The notes: generated from the sequence alone by a model not told the origin. DNA of 64,000 bases from Planctomycetota bacterium (GCA_029260765.1 JAJDCP010000069.1:1-64000); one strand, 5' to 3'. Shown: positions 49,130 to 58,747, counted from the stretch's first letter. Numbers and translations: made by a program.

Positions 49130-50272
49130 TCAGCTGCCGAGATCGTCGATCAGCTCGTCGATCAACTGCCGCTGCTGCTCGGCGACCGGGGTGGCCGCGG
49201 GGGTGGGGGCGCCTTGCCCCGGCTGGAGGCTCTGTTCGAGCTCTGCGTAGCGCGCATCACTCTCTTCCAGCTCCGCCTCGAGTGTGTCGATCTCATCGTT
49301 GAGAATCTCGATCTCGGCTTCGAGCGCCGCGATCGCGTAAGTGTGCGAGACCAGATCGCCGTCGAGCTGGTCGATTTGCGACAGCAGGTCTTCACTGTTG
49401 ATGGCAGGAGATTCCGCTGATGCCTTCTCAACGGTCACCTGGGACCAGAATCCCTTGAGATCGTCGGGCTTTGCGTCGTCATGGACAGGCCCCAGAGGAT
49501 CCCCGAACGGCGAGGCAGGAGGCACGAAAGCAGCGGCCGGTGGTGGAGGTTGGTTGCGGGCCTGTTGCTCAAGGGTTGCGATTTTCTCACGCAGCTTGAG
49601 GTTCTCGTTCTGCAACTGCTCCGCCAGGCGCTTCTGCGAGCGCAACTCAGACTCAAGGTCAAGAGGAGCGGGCGGGGGCGCGGCACTTCCAGCTGGCACC
49701 GGTTCGGGGGGCGGCGGCAGATGAGGCTCATCGTCAAGCCGAGGAACCTCGCGGTACTCCGACCGGCGGCTGCGACGACGTCGTCCACTCTCCTGGCGGC
49801 GCTCCGCGGCGTCGGGAGCGGCCTGAAACTGTCGGTTGTCGAGCACTTGCGTGCGATCATTCGGATCGCCAGCGAGCGCGATCCCATCGGCGCTGCTCTC
49901 TTCGCTCTGGATGCGGCGCTCACGGTAGGACAGACGCCGGCCCTGGCGCTCCTGGCGTGCCACCGGGGCCTGTCCTTCGGCCTGGCGCAGACAGAAACTG
50001 GCAGCGCCGACGGCGACCTCGCAGCCGACGGGCAGGTCGATGCGGATCGCCTGGACCCGATGTCCGTTGACATAGGTGCCGTTGAGACTCTTGGCGTCTT
50101 CGATCTCTGCGGCGTCAGCTTCGTTGACGTAGATGCGGCAATGGAACATAGACAAGGAACGATCGCGCAGCGTGATGTCTGCCCTTCGGCTGCGGCCGAC
50201 GACATTCTCCCCGATCTGCAATCCGATCGTCTCGCCCCTGTCTGGCCCACTGAGCCACATGATCTCTAGCAC
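49130..50272 (-). CDS. FHA-domain protein with coiled coil
   Basis: A 380-residue cytoplasmic protein. Residues 1-97 form a forkhead-associated domain that binds phosphothreonine: GENVVGRSRRADITLRDRSL, SMFHCRIYV and SLNGTYVNGHRV are the conserved blocks. A basic, disordered middle (RRRRSRRSEYREV) and two coiled-coil stretches (about 230-265 and 320-360; ALEAEIEILNDEIDTLEAEL) follow. It is a likely reader of the Ser/Thr kinases in this region. GTG with GGAGG eight bases upstream is preferred to the ATG four codons further in. Confidence 0.88.
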   Translation of the reverse strand: MLEIMWLSGPDRGETIGLQIGENVVGRSRRADITLRDRSLSMFHCRIYVNEADAAEIEDAKSLNGTYVNGHRVQAIRIDLPVGCEVAVGAASFCLRQAEGQAPVARQERQGRRLSYRERRIQSEESSADGIALAGDPNDRTQVLDNRQFQAAPDAAERRQESGRRRRSRRSEYREVPRLDDEPHLPPPPEPVPAGSAAPPPAPLDLESELRSQKRLAEQLQNENLKLREKIATLEQQARNQPPPPAAAFVPPASPFGDPLGPVHDDAKPDDLKGFWSQVTVEKASAESPAINSEDLLSQIDQLDGDLVSHTYAIAALEAEIEILNDEIDTLEAELEESDARYAELEQSLQPGQGAPTPAATPVAEQQRQLIDELIDDLGS

Positions 50273-50479
50273 GCCCCTGGCCTCCGATTGGTACGGACTT
50301 TTCCCGCTGCGACTCCGTGTTGCGGACGCGTGTCCTACGGACCACGATCCCAAGTCTGTGCGTTAATAGTGGCTTAAGAACGGCCCCAACTCAACCGGCT
50401 GTGCGGATTCTTTGGACGCGTCCCTCCGTCGCGAACCGCGTCGGGGCCCGCCGTTCCTCGTGCCGGCGAAGGTCCTACG

Positions 50480-51247
50480 CTACGACACGAACCTGTGCAC
50501 AATTCTGAGATGCGCCGGAGTCAGGCCTCCAAGGCGGAAGATGATCGCGTGCTGCAGACCTCGAGCCTGAAGGGCGTTGAGGTCACGCTCGAGCTCAGCC
50601 GGGCTGAGCGTCGGTTCCCTCCCGTCGACACCGAGGGCCAGAGTCCCGACTCCCACGGCCACGGGCGAAGGCTCTTCCCGAGCTACGCGGGAAAGATCGT
50701 CCAGTATCCGTCGTCGCACCGCACTCCAGCGGATGATGCTGCCATAGCACATCGTCACCCGGGTGTGCGGTTGGGCGTCGCTGTCCCAGGCGAGGCCCGA
50801 CCATTGCAGCAGGCGGCGCTGCCAAGCAGCAACGACCGGGTACTCGGCGCAGTACACCTTCCGCCCGTATTGGTCTGCCGTGTCGAAGAGCTCGGCGATC
50901 TGCGCCTTGCGCTGCAGCCAGAGATGTCTGCGAAACAGAGCCCGTGGACGCAAGTAGGGCAGCTCCAGGTCGAACAGCCAACGCTCCGGGGCTGCCTGGT
51001 GCCCCAGCTCTGCTGTGAGCCGACGCAGCTCACGCGGGCTGCTGCACGGAGAGAGCCAATAGCTGCGTCGCAACAGCGGCCAGTAGGCAGTGGCCAGCCC
51101 GTCGTGGACGCGCGCCAGTCGTTCCTGCACGTGCAGGAAACCCGAGAGGCTCCAAGCGGCCAGGAAGATCGTGCTGGGAAAATCGATCTGCCTTGCTGGT
51201 TGCAGCTGGGAGCTTTGGGGAAACTCTTCGAAGAAGTCGATCCTCAT
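50480..51247 (-). CDS. hypothetical protein co-transcribed with a two-component system
   Basis: A 255-residue soluble protein, MRIDFFEEFPQSSQLQ onward, with alternating strands and helices (IFLAAWSLSGFL, YWPLLRRSYWLSP, ERWLFDLELPYLRP, VGVGTLALGVDG, HAIIFRLGGLTP) that could be a TIM-barrel-like enzyme; no family is recognised. Its ATG overlaps the stop of the histidine kinase gene in ATGA, so it is translationally coupled to it. The interval 50273-50479 below it shows nothing clear. Confidence 0.75.
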   Translation of the reverse strand: MRIDFFEEFPQSSQLQPARQIDFPSTIFLAAWSLSGFLHVQERLARVHDGLATAYWPLLRRSYWLSPCSSPRELRRLTAELGHQAAPERWLFDLELPYLRPRALFRRHLWLQRKAQIAELFDTADQYGRKVYCAEYPVVAAWQRRLLQWSGLAWDSDAQPHTRVTMCYGSIIRWSAVRRRILDDLSRVAREEPSPVAVGVGTLALGVDGREPTLSPAELERDLNALQARGLQHAIIFRLGGLTPAHLRIVHRFVS

Positions 51248-53040
51248 GCAGATTGAGCCGAGGAAGCCGCTGGCAACTCGAGCACGAAGCAGGCCCCCTC
51301 GGCGACCTGTGTGTCCGCTCGCAGCTCGCCGCCCATCGCTCGGGCCAGGCGGCGGCTGAGCGCCAGGCCGAGTCCCACCCCGGGAGCCGAGTGGGCTGCG
51401 TCCCGGGCCGACTTGCGGAAGGGCTGGAAGAGCCGTCGGGCCTCCTTGGCGGCCACACCCGGGCCGTGGTCGCAGAGCCGGAAGACCAGCTTCGAGCCGG
51501 CCACGGCGACCTGCAGGTGGATGCGCTTGTCCTGAGCCTCGGCGGCATACTTGCAAGCGTTGTCGACCAGATTGAAGAGGATCTGCTCGACAGCTGTGGC
51601 GTCTGCCCGCAGCGTCGCGTCCTCAGGGAGCTCGGCGATCTGCAGCTGCATGTCTGCCCGCTCTGCACGTTCGATGAGCCGGCGTTGGATGCCCGCGAGC
51701 AAGCCCGCGAGTCGATGGTCGGCGACCGCCGCCTTGGTGCCGCTGCGTTCCAGACGCGCGTACGACAGCACGTTCTCGACAAGATGTCCGAGCCTGTCGG
51801 CCTCGCGCCGCAAGGTCTCGAGGTAGCGCTGACGCTTCTCCGGCTTGCGGACCATGCCTTCTGCGAGCATGTCGGTGTACATCCGGAAAGTCGTCAGCGG
51901 CGTTCGCAGTTCGTGGGTGACCGCCGAGACGAAGGCACCTCGCCGTTCGCTCAGCGAGATCGCCCCGGCCAGCAGGGCGGCCACGGCTCCGCTGGCCAGC
52001 GCGAAGCACATCCAGGCCACCAGCAGCGCAAACCGCAGGTGCGACATCGGGGCAGGAGCCTGCTCTGCGGACGCTTCTCCAGGCTCGAGCCGGACCGGAA
52101 GGGTCGCCAGCCTGCGTTCCTGGTCACCTGGGTCCGCGCAAGGGGTCAGACGCGCGCCAGGCATCAGGTCGCCGATACTCTCGAGCAACCAGGCTTGGAG
52201 ACGTGGCCAATCGAGCCAACACCCCTGCAGGTAGTCGAGATCTCCGACCGCGATGTGCCGCACCAACAGCAGCTGGCCTCCTTTCCAGACCGGCTGGAAA
52301 GAGCCCTCGTCGACCACGGCTTCCAGAGGAGCGCCGCCGTACCAATCGGCCGTTTGTTGCGCCGGGTTGCCCGCCACCACCCAGTTACGGGCCACGTACT
52401 CGTTGGTATTCATCATCAGCTGGGATTGTTGGTTGCCCGAGCGGTTACGCGGGCCGGCCACGTTCGCCAGTTTGAGCTCATCGTTGGCGCCGAGGTTGTT
52501 GTCCAGGCTGACCACGGGCGAGCGTGGGCGTAGCACCTGCACGCGCAGCTGGCCGAGGTCGACGCCGGCCTCCAAAGCTGCGAGCCGTCCGCGGGCGGCC
52601 TCGATGTCTTCGAAGCTGATGAAGCCGGTCTCGGCCAGATCGCGCATGTTGCCCAGGGGGACCTGCGGCGAGCTCAGGCCATCGGGGCCCTGCTGGAAGT
52701 TGAGGCTGACAAAGGGCGAGGCGACGTCCAACAGAGGAGAGGGCACCAGCACCTCCCCCCGCTCGATCTGCGCGAACATGCGGGTGTAGGCCCGCTCTGT
52801 GGGGTAGAAAGCGCTGTAGGCAAAATAGGGAAAGCTGTTCTCGCGGGCAACGATCGGCGCCACGGCTGAGTCGAGCCGCCACAGCGACAGGCGCAGGTTC
52901 TCTTCGGTCACAGCGCGCAGCTGGGCCTCGGCCTCGGTACGGTCGAGCTCGAGCGCGGCCAGGCTGATCCATGCCAGCGCCGTCAGCACAACTGCGAGGC
53001 TTGCGACAAAGCCAAGCCAGACTTTCCAGGGGCGCATCAA
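51244..53040 (-). CDS. transmembrane sensor histidine kinase
   Basis: A 598-residue kinase with two membrane segments (about 8-28 and 337-361) enclosing a large periplasmic sensor of about 300 residues. The cytoplasmic part has HisKA with VTHELRTPLTTF (His376) and HATPase with LVDNACKY (N box), DHGPGV (G1) and GVGLGLALSRRLA (G2). GGAG lies six bases before the ATG. The regulator gene is 20 bases upstream, so this is a classical pair. The sensor domain is unlike PAS or Cache sequences I can recall, so the signal is unknown. Confidence 0.94.
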   Translation of the reverse strand: MMRPWKVWLGFVASLAVVLTALAWISLAALELDRTEAEAQLRAVTEENLRLSLWRLDSAVAPIVARENSFPYFAYSAFYPTERAYTRMFAQIERGEVLVPSPLLDVASPFVSLNFQQGPDGLSSPQVPLGNMRDLAETGFISFEDIEAARGRLAALEAGVDLGQLRVQVLRPRSPVVSLDNNLGANDELKLANVAGPRNRSGNQQSQLMMNTNEYVARNWVVAGNPAQQTADWYGGAPLEAVVDEGSFQPVWKGGQLLLVRHIAVGDLDYLQGCWLDWPRLQAWLLESIGDLMPGARLTPCADPGDQERRLATLPVRLEPGEASAEQAPAPMSHLRFALLVAWMCFALASGAVAALLAGAISLSERRGAFVSAVTHELRTPLTTFRMYTDMLAEGMVRKPEKRQRYLETLRREADRLGHLVENVLSYARLERSGTKAAVADHRLAGLLAGIQRRLIERAERADMQLQIAELPEDATLRADATAVEQILFNLVDNACKYAAEAQDKRIHLQVAVAGSKLVFRLCDHGPGVAAKEARRLFQPFRKSARDAAHSAPGVGLGLALSRRLARAMGGELRADTQVAEGACFVLELPAASSAQSA

Positions 53041-53060
53041 CTACTCCGATCGGGCCAGGT

Positions 53061-53753
53061 TCAACCTGAGAACATGTAGCCCTTGCCGCGTACGGTCACC
53101 AGCACCTGCGGATGGCTGCGGTCATCGCGCAGCTTCTCCCTGAGGCGGACGACATGCATGTCGATGGTACGGGTCGAGACGCCCGCGGGATCTATGCGCC
53201 AGACCTTAGCAAGCAGCTCCTGGCGCGAGACCGCCCGGCCCGGGTTGCGGGCGAGGTAGCGCAGCAGCTCCATCTCCTTTTCGGACAGGGGGCAGCTTTT
53301 CCCGTCCGCAAAGCGCAGCTCGCAGCGGGAAAAATCGGCCACACCCGTCGGCAGCTCGACGCTGTCCACGTCCAGAGGCCGTTCTGCAGACCGTCGCAGC
53401 ACGGCCTCGACGCGGGCGAGAAGCTCGCGCACACTGAAAGGTTTGACGATATAATCGTCGGCGCCGAGGCGCAGGCCGGCCACCCGGTCGTCCTCGCCGC
53501 CGCGTGCGGTCAGGATGATGACGGGCAGTCGGGGACGAGTGCGGCGCACCTCTTGCAGGATCTCGAGGCCGTCCTTGCCGGGCAGCTGCAGGTCGAGCAG
53601 CAACAGGTCGCACTGGACCTGCACGGCCATGTCCATGCCACGGGTGCCGTCGCCGCTCTCGAAGGTGTCATAACCGTCGAACTCCAGGGCGTCGACGATC
53701 CCGTCGCGGATGGCAGTGTCGTCTTCGATGACGAGTACGCGGCGTCGTGGCAT
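53061..53753 (-). CDS. OmpR-family response regulator
   Basis: A 230-residue regulator with a receiver (VLVIEDDTAI; phospho-acceptor Asp54 in LLLLDLQLPGKDG; KPF lysine about residue 103) and a winged-helix DNA-binding domain (CPLSEKEMELLRYLARNPGR, STRTIDMHVVRLREKLRDD, VRGKGYMF). It is first in the regulator-kinase-unknown operon. GGAG lies six bases before the ATG. It is divergent from the sugar isomerase gene with 174 bases between them. Confidence 0.95.
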   Translation of the reverse strand: MPRRRVLVIEDDTAIRDGIVDALEFDGYDTFESGDGTRGMDMAVQVQCDLLLLDLQLPGKDGLEILQEVRRTRPRLPVIILTARGGEDDRVAGLRLGADDYIVKPFSVRELLARVEAVLRRSAERPLDVDSVELPTGVADFSRCELRFADGKSCPLSEKEMELLRYLARNPGRAVSRQELLAKVWRIDPAGVSTRTIDMHVVRLREKLRDDRSHPQVLVTVRGKGYMFSG

Positions 53754-53927
53754 GTTGGGCTCCAGAACCGCGATGGGCGCGGTTATGCCATCATTGTGAC
53801 GGGCCGGGGACAGGCTGTCTACGAGGGGCGCGGGCCCGGCCGCTTGCTTCTGCGCCAAGATGCGCCTGTTCTGCGGCTCTGGGGACGGATGGGGGACAAG
53901 TAACATGGTTGTAACAGGAGCCTGGCT

Positions 53928-54917
53928 ATGCTCGATTCGGTGAGAGATCTTCCGAAGCACTTCTCGACCGGCGCAGCGCTGGTAGGCCAGGTCGGAAGCA
54001 CCTTGCGCGGACCCTCGCCAGGCCGCATCAGCATCCTGGGGATGGGCGGCAGCGCGTTCCCGGGCAACTTCCTGAAAGCCTGGTTGCAAGAGCGTGGCAT
54101 CGAGGTGCGCATCTCCAGAGACTATGCCGTTCCATGGCAGTTGGACCCTGATGAGCTGGTGTTCGTCTGCAGCTTCAGCGGCAACACCGAAGAGACGCTG
54201 GCGGCCTTCGACGACGCCTGTGGGCGTACGGACCGCATCGTCGCGTTCACTGCGGGGGGCCTGCTTCTCGAGCGCGCCCGGGCGCGCGGCGTGGCGCATG
54301 TCGAGCTGCTGAAGCCTCAACCTGATTTCCAGCCGCGTGCCGGGGCCGGTCTCTTCTTCGGCGCCTTCCTGGCTGTGCTCGAGAACGTGGGCTGCCTGAC
54401 CGATACCGCCACGACCCTCTCTTCCCTTCGTGCTTGGCTCGAGAGCCGTGGGAGCATCGAGGAGCGGGGCCGAGCGCTTGCGGCTCGGATCGTGGATCAT
54501 ATTCCGCTGATCTATGCGAACGAGCCGTTGGCGTCCTCCGCAGGGCGGGCGGTCAAGATCAAGTTCAATGAGAACGCCAAGATCCCGGCCTTCTTCTATC
54601 CACTGCCCGAGCTCAACCATAATGAGATGGAAGGGTTTACGCGTCCTTTGGCTCGTTTCGTCGTGGTGATCCTGCGTGATCCAGATCTCTCCTCCGCGAT
54701 GGCTCGCCGAGTGCGGACGACCGTCGCTTTCCTGCGTTCGCGTGAGTTGCGGGTGGAGGTTGTCGATGTCGAGGGCAGCAACCTGCTCGAGAAGATGTTC
54801 GGCACGATGTGGCTGTTCGACTTTGTCAGCTGTGCTCTGGCCGAGCAGGCGGGCTTGGATCCGCTGAAGATCCCGATGATCGAGGGGTTCAAGCGCATGT
54901 TGGCTGAAGACCCATAG
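53928..54917 (+). CDS. phosphoglucose/phosphomannose isomerase family protein
   Basis: A 329-residue protein with two SIS-type sugar-phosphate domains. ISILGMGGSAFPGNFLK and VCSFSGNTEETLAAFDD are the sugar-phosphate loops. ENAKIPAFFYPLPELNHNEM is the diagnostic block of the bifunctional PGI/PMI family, which interconverts fructose-6-phosphate with glucose-6- or mannose-6-phosphate. The length fits the family (about 300-350). AGGAG precedes the ATG by seven bases. A GCCTGGGCCCAGGC palindrome follows the stop. Confidence 0.88.
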   Translation: MLDSVRDLPKHFSTGAALVGQVGSTLRGPSPGRISILGMGGSAFPGNFLKAWLQERGIEVRISRDYAVPWQLDPDELVFVCSFSGNTEETLAAFDDACGRTDRIVAFTAGGLLLERARARGVAHVELLKPQPDFQPRAGAGLFFGAFLAVLENVGCLTDTATTLSSLRAWLESRGSIEERGRALAARIVDHIPLIYANEPLASSAGRAVKIKFNENAKIPAFFYPLPELNHNEMEGFTRPLARFVVVILRDPDLSSAMARRVRTTVAFLRSRELRVEVVDVEGSNLLEKMFGTMWLFDFVSCALAEQAGLDPLKIPMIEGFKRMLAEDP

Positions 54918-55205
54918 CGGGGATGGTGCCTGGGCCCAGGCAGCCCCATTGCCCACAAGTAGCCTTGGACAAGCTCGGCGGCTCTGTGGGTTCAGGGGCG
55001 TCCCCCCGCCGTGGCTTCAGGCCTCCGGCTTCAGACTTCAGCCTGCCTGCTGGAATTCCCGGAGTTTCCGGTGGTCTCTACTCATGACGAGTCCCTTGGC
55101 AGAAACCTGGAGCCCGGAGTCCGCAGCCAGAAGCCCGTAGCCCGGGCAAGCCCAACGCCGGGCTCGCGCCCACCTGTCCGGGTAGGCTTGTGGGCTGGCC
55201 AAGGC

Positions 55206-56216
55206 CTAGCCCTTGGCCGCGGCGATTCTGGCTCGGCGCCGATTGCGGCTGTTGAAGTAGTCAGCGCCGCGCCGTCCTCCACTACCACCCTCCGTCCTGG
55301 GTCGCGTGCGGAAGCGCTTGTGGAACCAGAACCACTGCTCGGGCCAGGTCCGGACAGCGCGCTCGAGGGCCCGCGTGAAGCGCGCCGTGTTGTGCAACAG
55401 CTCCTCTTTGCGCGAGGCACAGCGTTCGAACTCCATCGCGGGCCAGACGTGGCAGCTCAGGCGTCCATCACGTCCGCGCACCACAAAAATCGGCACCACG
55501 GGCGCGCGGCTGATGCGGGACAGGACCGCGGGCGCCGCTGTCGTCGCAGCGGGCTTGCCGAAGAAATGCGGAAAGACCGCGCCATAGCGCTGATTCTGGT
55601 CGATGGCGAAGCCGATCCCCTCGCCAGCCCGCAGGCGACGGACAATCTTCCGGGCAGACTCGAAAGGGTGGATGGTCTTGACACCCGTGGAGGCACGCAC
55701 GGCCACCAGCAGTTTGTTGGCCGCGGGATTCCGTAGCTTCCTTCCCACCAACTGCGGGGTGACATAGCCCCGGGCCAGGAACAGGGGCGCGAGCAGTTCG
55801 AAAGAGCCGAGGTGCCCGGTGATGACGAGCACTCCTCGACCCTTGGCCGCCGCCGCTTGGAAGTGTTCGAGGCCATGCACGCGGATCTTGCGCAGCATGC
55901 GCCGCTGCAAGACCGGCAGGCGTAGAAGCTCGGCGCTGGTCAACGCCAAGTTGAGCAGAGATCTGCGCGTCAGCCAGCGCACCCTGCGCTCGGAGGGCGT
56001 GTGGCCCAATGCCAGCGCGAGGTTGTCACGAACCACGGCTCTCCTGCGACCCAGAAACGGCATGCTGAGGTGGACCAGGCAGTCGAAGAAGCTCCGCAGG
56101 AAGGGCATCGGCATCAGCCAGAAGAACACGATGGCAAGCCGAAGCAGCACGACCGTGACGTTATCCAGCGGATGCGGTGCGCGCCGCCGCGAAGTTTCGG
56201 GAGGGGTATTCTTCAA
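55206..56216 (-). CDS. LpxL/HtrB-type lauroyl acyltransferase family protein
   Basis: An acyltransferase of the lipid A late-acylation family, about 336 residues. It has an N-terminal membrane segment (LLRLAIVFFWLMPMPF), the HxxxxE catalytic motif ITGHLGSFE, GIGFAIDQNQRYGAVFPHFFG, VVPIFVVRGRDG and the C-terminal PEQWFWFHKRFRTRP block. In Gram-negative bacteria this family acylates Kdo2-lipid IV-A. TTG 56216 overlaps the stop of the SRAP gene (TTGA); GTG 56237 is an alternative. The basic tail after about residue 315 is unusual. It is last in the kinase-SRAP-acyltransferase operon. Confidence 0.86.
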   Translation of the reverse strand: MKNTPPETSRRRAPHPLDNVTVVLLRLAIVFFWLMPMPFLRSFFDCLVHLSMPFLGRRRAVVRDNLALALGHTPSERRVRWLTRRSLLNLALTSAELLRLPVLQRRMLRKIRVHGLEHFQAAAAKGRGVLVITGHLGSFELLAPLFLARGYVTPQLVGRKLRNPAANKLLVAVRASTGVKTIHPFESARKIVRRLRAGEGIGFAIDQNQRYGAVFPHFFGKPAATTAAPAVLSRISRAPVVPIFVVRGRDGRLSCHVWPAMEFERCASRKEELLHNTARFTRALERAVRTWPEQWFWFHKRFRTRPRTEGGSGGRRGADYFNSRNRRRARIAAAKG

Positions 56217-56893
56217 AGGATGAGCCGCTCCAGGCACGCAGGCTTGTTGTTCGCGGCCTTGTTGACAAGAGTGCTGACCGGCCAGGCTTCCATCAGCTCG
56301 GCCGGAAACGGCTGCAGCAAGGGTATCAGAGCTTCGAGCTCGTCCAGCTCGGGATCGAGCCAGAGCTCGTAATTCTCGGGGGACAGAATCACGGGCATGC
56401 GATTGTGGATGGTGGCGCAGAGCGGATTGGGTTGGGTTGTGATGATCGTAAAGCTCTCGATCAGCTCGTCCTCCCCACGCCAGGTTTCCCAGAGGCCTGC
56501 GAAGACGAAGGGCACATCGCCCCGCACCCTGATCAGATAGGGTTGCTTGGGACCCTTATCGGCAGGCTTCTTCCACTCGTAGAACCCGTCTGCGGGAATC
56601 AGGCAGCGGCGGCGCCGGAAGGCGGCCTTGAAGGAGGGTTTGCTGGCCAGAGTCTCGGCTCGGGCGTTGATCATGCGCGCACCGATCTTCTTGTCTTTGG
56701 CCCAACGCGGGATCAAACCCCAACGCAGAGGCTCGAGCTTGCGCGTGTCTTCGCCCTTGCGCAAGCGCAGCACCGAGGCCGTCTGGGTGGGGCAGAGGTT
56801 GTAGCGCGGAGCAGCCTGCGGCGTTTCTTGCAGCTTGAGTGCCTTGTACAGGCTCTCCGGCGCAGCTGTCAGTTGCACGAAACGTCCGCACAT
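56213..56893 (-). CDS. SOS response-associated peptidase (SRAP/HMCES/YedK)
   Basis: A 226-residue SRAP protein that in this family forms a thiazolidine crosslink to abasic sites in single-stranded DNA. The start MCGRF supplies Cys2, the crosslinking nucleophile. INARAET, CLIPADGFYEWKK and IHNRMPVIL supply the conserved active-site Asn, Glu and His. ATG 56893 is therefore firmly fixed. It sits 10 bases after the Ser/Thr kinase stop and overlaps the acyltransferase start. Such an operon is unusual for a DNA-repair protein. Confidence 0.94.
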   Translation of the reverse strand: MCGRFVQLTAAPESLYKALKLQETPQAAPRYNLCPTQTASVLRLRKGEDTRKLEPLRWGLIPRWAKDKKIGARMINARAETLASKPSFKAAFRRRRCLIPADGFYEWKKPADKGPKQPYLIRVRGDVPFVFAGLWETWRGEDELIESFTIITTQPNPLCATIHNRMPVILSPENYELWLDPELDELEALIPLLQPFPAELMEAWPVSTLVNKAANNKPACLERLIL

Positions 56894-56903
56894 CTGTGTC
56901 TCC

Positions 56904-58712
56904 TCAAGGGGGCGGGGGCAGGGTGCCCTGCCTAAGCTGCAGTGCGCGCCAGCTGCAGTTGCCCACCTCTTCGGCAACTACGCTCAGGCTGAACTGCTGG
57001 GCATTCTCCGGCAGGGTCTTGCTAGCTACGAGCACCCCTGCCACCTCGAATGCTGCATAGTCTTTCACGACTGAGACGGAGATATCCAGTCCCTCTGCAG
57101 GATAGACGACCGCCTGCAGGTCGAGGGCGGCCATTGTCTCGCCGTCCGCGTCCTGATGCAATATTTCGAATGCGCGCACAACTGTTGCGCCCAGACGGAA
57201 GAAGCGCAAGCCGACGTAGGGACGCCCTCCGACTTCAACATGAATCGCCCAGGAGCGCGCGCCACGCTCCAGGAGCAACCCCTCGACCCGCCAAATGTCG
57301 TTGCCAGTGCTGCGGAGCAGCCTTCCATCTCCCGACAGGCTGACCTGCTCAGGACGGGTAGGGTCTGGACCGCGCTGCCACTGCACGCCCCCGACGCTAC
57401 TCCAGATTCCGTCATCGCCCGTCCAGGCCGCCACCGGCATGCCCCACGCGACGCTCTCCGCGCGGCGCGCCCGATTGACCGGCGCCTGTTGGCTCCAGGC
57501 AGTCAGGCCAGCTGTGCCCAGGCCGACCAGGAGCAGCAACACGACAAAGCTCGCCAACAATCGGTTGCGCGCCGGCAGGCTCTTGCGCCGGGCGCCGCGC
57601 GCCGGCTGGCTGCTGCGCACATCGATGATGTCATCGTCGTCGAAGTTGCCCGCTTCATGCGGCCGTACCGGCTCCAGAGGATTGCCCCCCGGGCGGCCGT
57701 CGATCTCCCCGCTCTCTTCGAGCTCGGTGCGTAGCTTGCGCAGGTCTTTGTACAGTTGGCGTGAGGTCTCGTAACGCTTTTCACGGTTCTTGGCCAGCAA
57801 CCTGCCCAGGATCGGCTCGAACCCGGCCGGTACGTTGCGGCGCAGCTTGCAGACGTTGCGAGGGAAGGCGTACTTGTGCAGGTGCATGAGGTCTGCGACG
57901 GAGTCCCCAGCGAAGGGCTTGCCGCCCGCCAGCATCTCGTAGAGCACCACTCCGAGCGAATAGAGATCTGCTCGGTGGTCGACATCGCTCGTCTCGAATT
58001 GCTCCGGAGCCATGTAATCGGGCGAGCCCATCACCATCCCTGAGCGTGTGATGTCTTTGCCGCCACTGAATTTGGCCAGTCCGAAGTCGAGGATCAACAC
58101 CCGCTTCTTCGAGCCGAGCATGATGTTCTTGGGCTTGATGTCCCGGTGCAGCAGCTTCTTCTGGCGCGCATGCTCCAGCGCGTTGGCCACCGACATCGCG
58201 ACGCGCAAAATGTTCGAAAACGTCAGCTTGCCGCGCTCGATGAAGCGGTCGAGGTCGCGGCCCTCGACGTACTCCATCGACATGAACAGGCGACCGGTCT
58301 CGCGGTCTTTGCCGACCCGGTACAGACGCACGATGTTCGGGTGGTCGAGCGCTGCGGCAGCTCGTGCCTCGACCAGAAAGCGCTTGCAGAACTCTTCGTC
58401 GCGGTTCAGGGACGACTTGAGGACCTTGAGGGCGACCTTGCGGTTGAGGGTCTTCTCATGCGCCTGAAAGACCAGGCCCATCGCGCCGACACCGAGGGTC
58501 TTTTCGATCAGGTAGTCCCCGAGTCGGGTCAAGCCGGTGATGCCCGTCTCGAGCGCAGACTTCGGCTCTTCCGCATCGATATCGATGTCGAGGTTGACCG
58601 TCTCGAGCCCCTGCAACAGCCGGGGTTGCGCCTCGGAGCCGACGCGTCCCGTGGATCGCCGCGCGGGACGAGGCGTGTGAGGATTGGGAGTGTTGTCTGA
58701 GGCTCTCGGCAT
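56904..58712 (-). CDS. transmembrane Ser/Thr protein kinase
   Basis: A 602-residue receptor-type kinase. An acidic N-terminal tail of about 60 residues precedes an apparently active kinase domain: LGVGAMGLVF, VALKVLK (Lys96), HRDIKPKN (Asp191), DFGLAKF (209-211), GSPDYMAPEQ and RADLYSLGVVLYEML. A juxtamembrane linker rich in Asp (FDDDDIID) leads to one membrane segment (about 388-408). The exported sensor of about 190 residues is predicted to be a beta-jelly-roll-like domain (RSWAIHVEVGGRPYVGLRFF). ATG 58712 lies 30 bases from a TATAAT box; a GTG six codons upstream is also possible. Confidence 0.93.
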   Translation of the reverse strand: MPRASDNTPNPHTPRPARRSTGRVGSEAQPRLLQGLETVNLDIDIDAEEPKSALETGITGLTRLGDYLIEKTLGVGAMGLVFQAHEKTLNRKVALKVLKSSLNRDEEFCKRFLVEARAAAALDHPNIVRLYRVGKDRETGRLFMSMEYVEGRDLDRFIERGKLTFSNILRVAMSVANALEHARQKKLLHRDIKPKNIMLGSKKRVLILDFGLAKFSGGKDITRSGMVMGSPDYMAPEQFETSDVDHRADLYSLGVVLYEMLAGGKPFAGDSVADLMHLHKYAFPRNVCKLRRNVPAGFEPILGRLLAKNREKRYETSRQLYKDLRKLRTELEESGEIDGRPGGNPLEPVRPHEAGNFDDDDIIDVRSSQPARGARRKSLPARNRLLASFVVLLLLVGLGTAGLTAWSQQAPVNRARRAESVAWGMPVAAWTGDDGIWSSVGGVQWQRGPDPTRPEQVSLSGDGRLLRSTGNDIWRVEGLLLERGARSWAIHVEVGGRPYVGLRFFRLGATVVRAFEILHQDADGETMAALDLQAVVYPAEGLDISVSVVKDYAAFEVAGVLVASKTLPENAQQFSLSVVAEEVGNCSWRALQLRQGTLPPPP

Positions 58713-58741
58713 CGACTCCACCGTTGACACGACGCTGGCAC

Positions 58742-58747
58742 ATTATA
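58742..58747 (-). promoter_or_regulatory. -10 box of the kinase-SRAP-acyltransferase operon
   Basis: A perfect TATAAT on the minus strand with TG just before it, 29 bases upstream of ATG 58712. No good -35 box is seen. The resulting leader would be only about 22 bases. Confidence 0.45.

Noticed and set aside
54918..55205. gene or mobile element in the repeat-looking gap after the isomerase gene
   Set aside because: It is a GC-rich intergenic stretch with partial palindromes and AGCC/GGCTTC words, without an open frame carrying a ribosome site or terminal inverted repeats.
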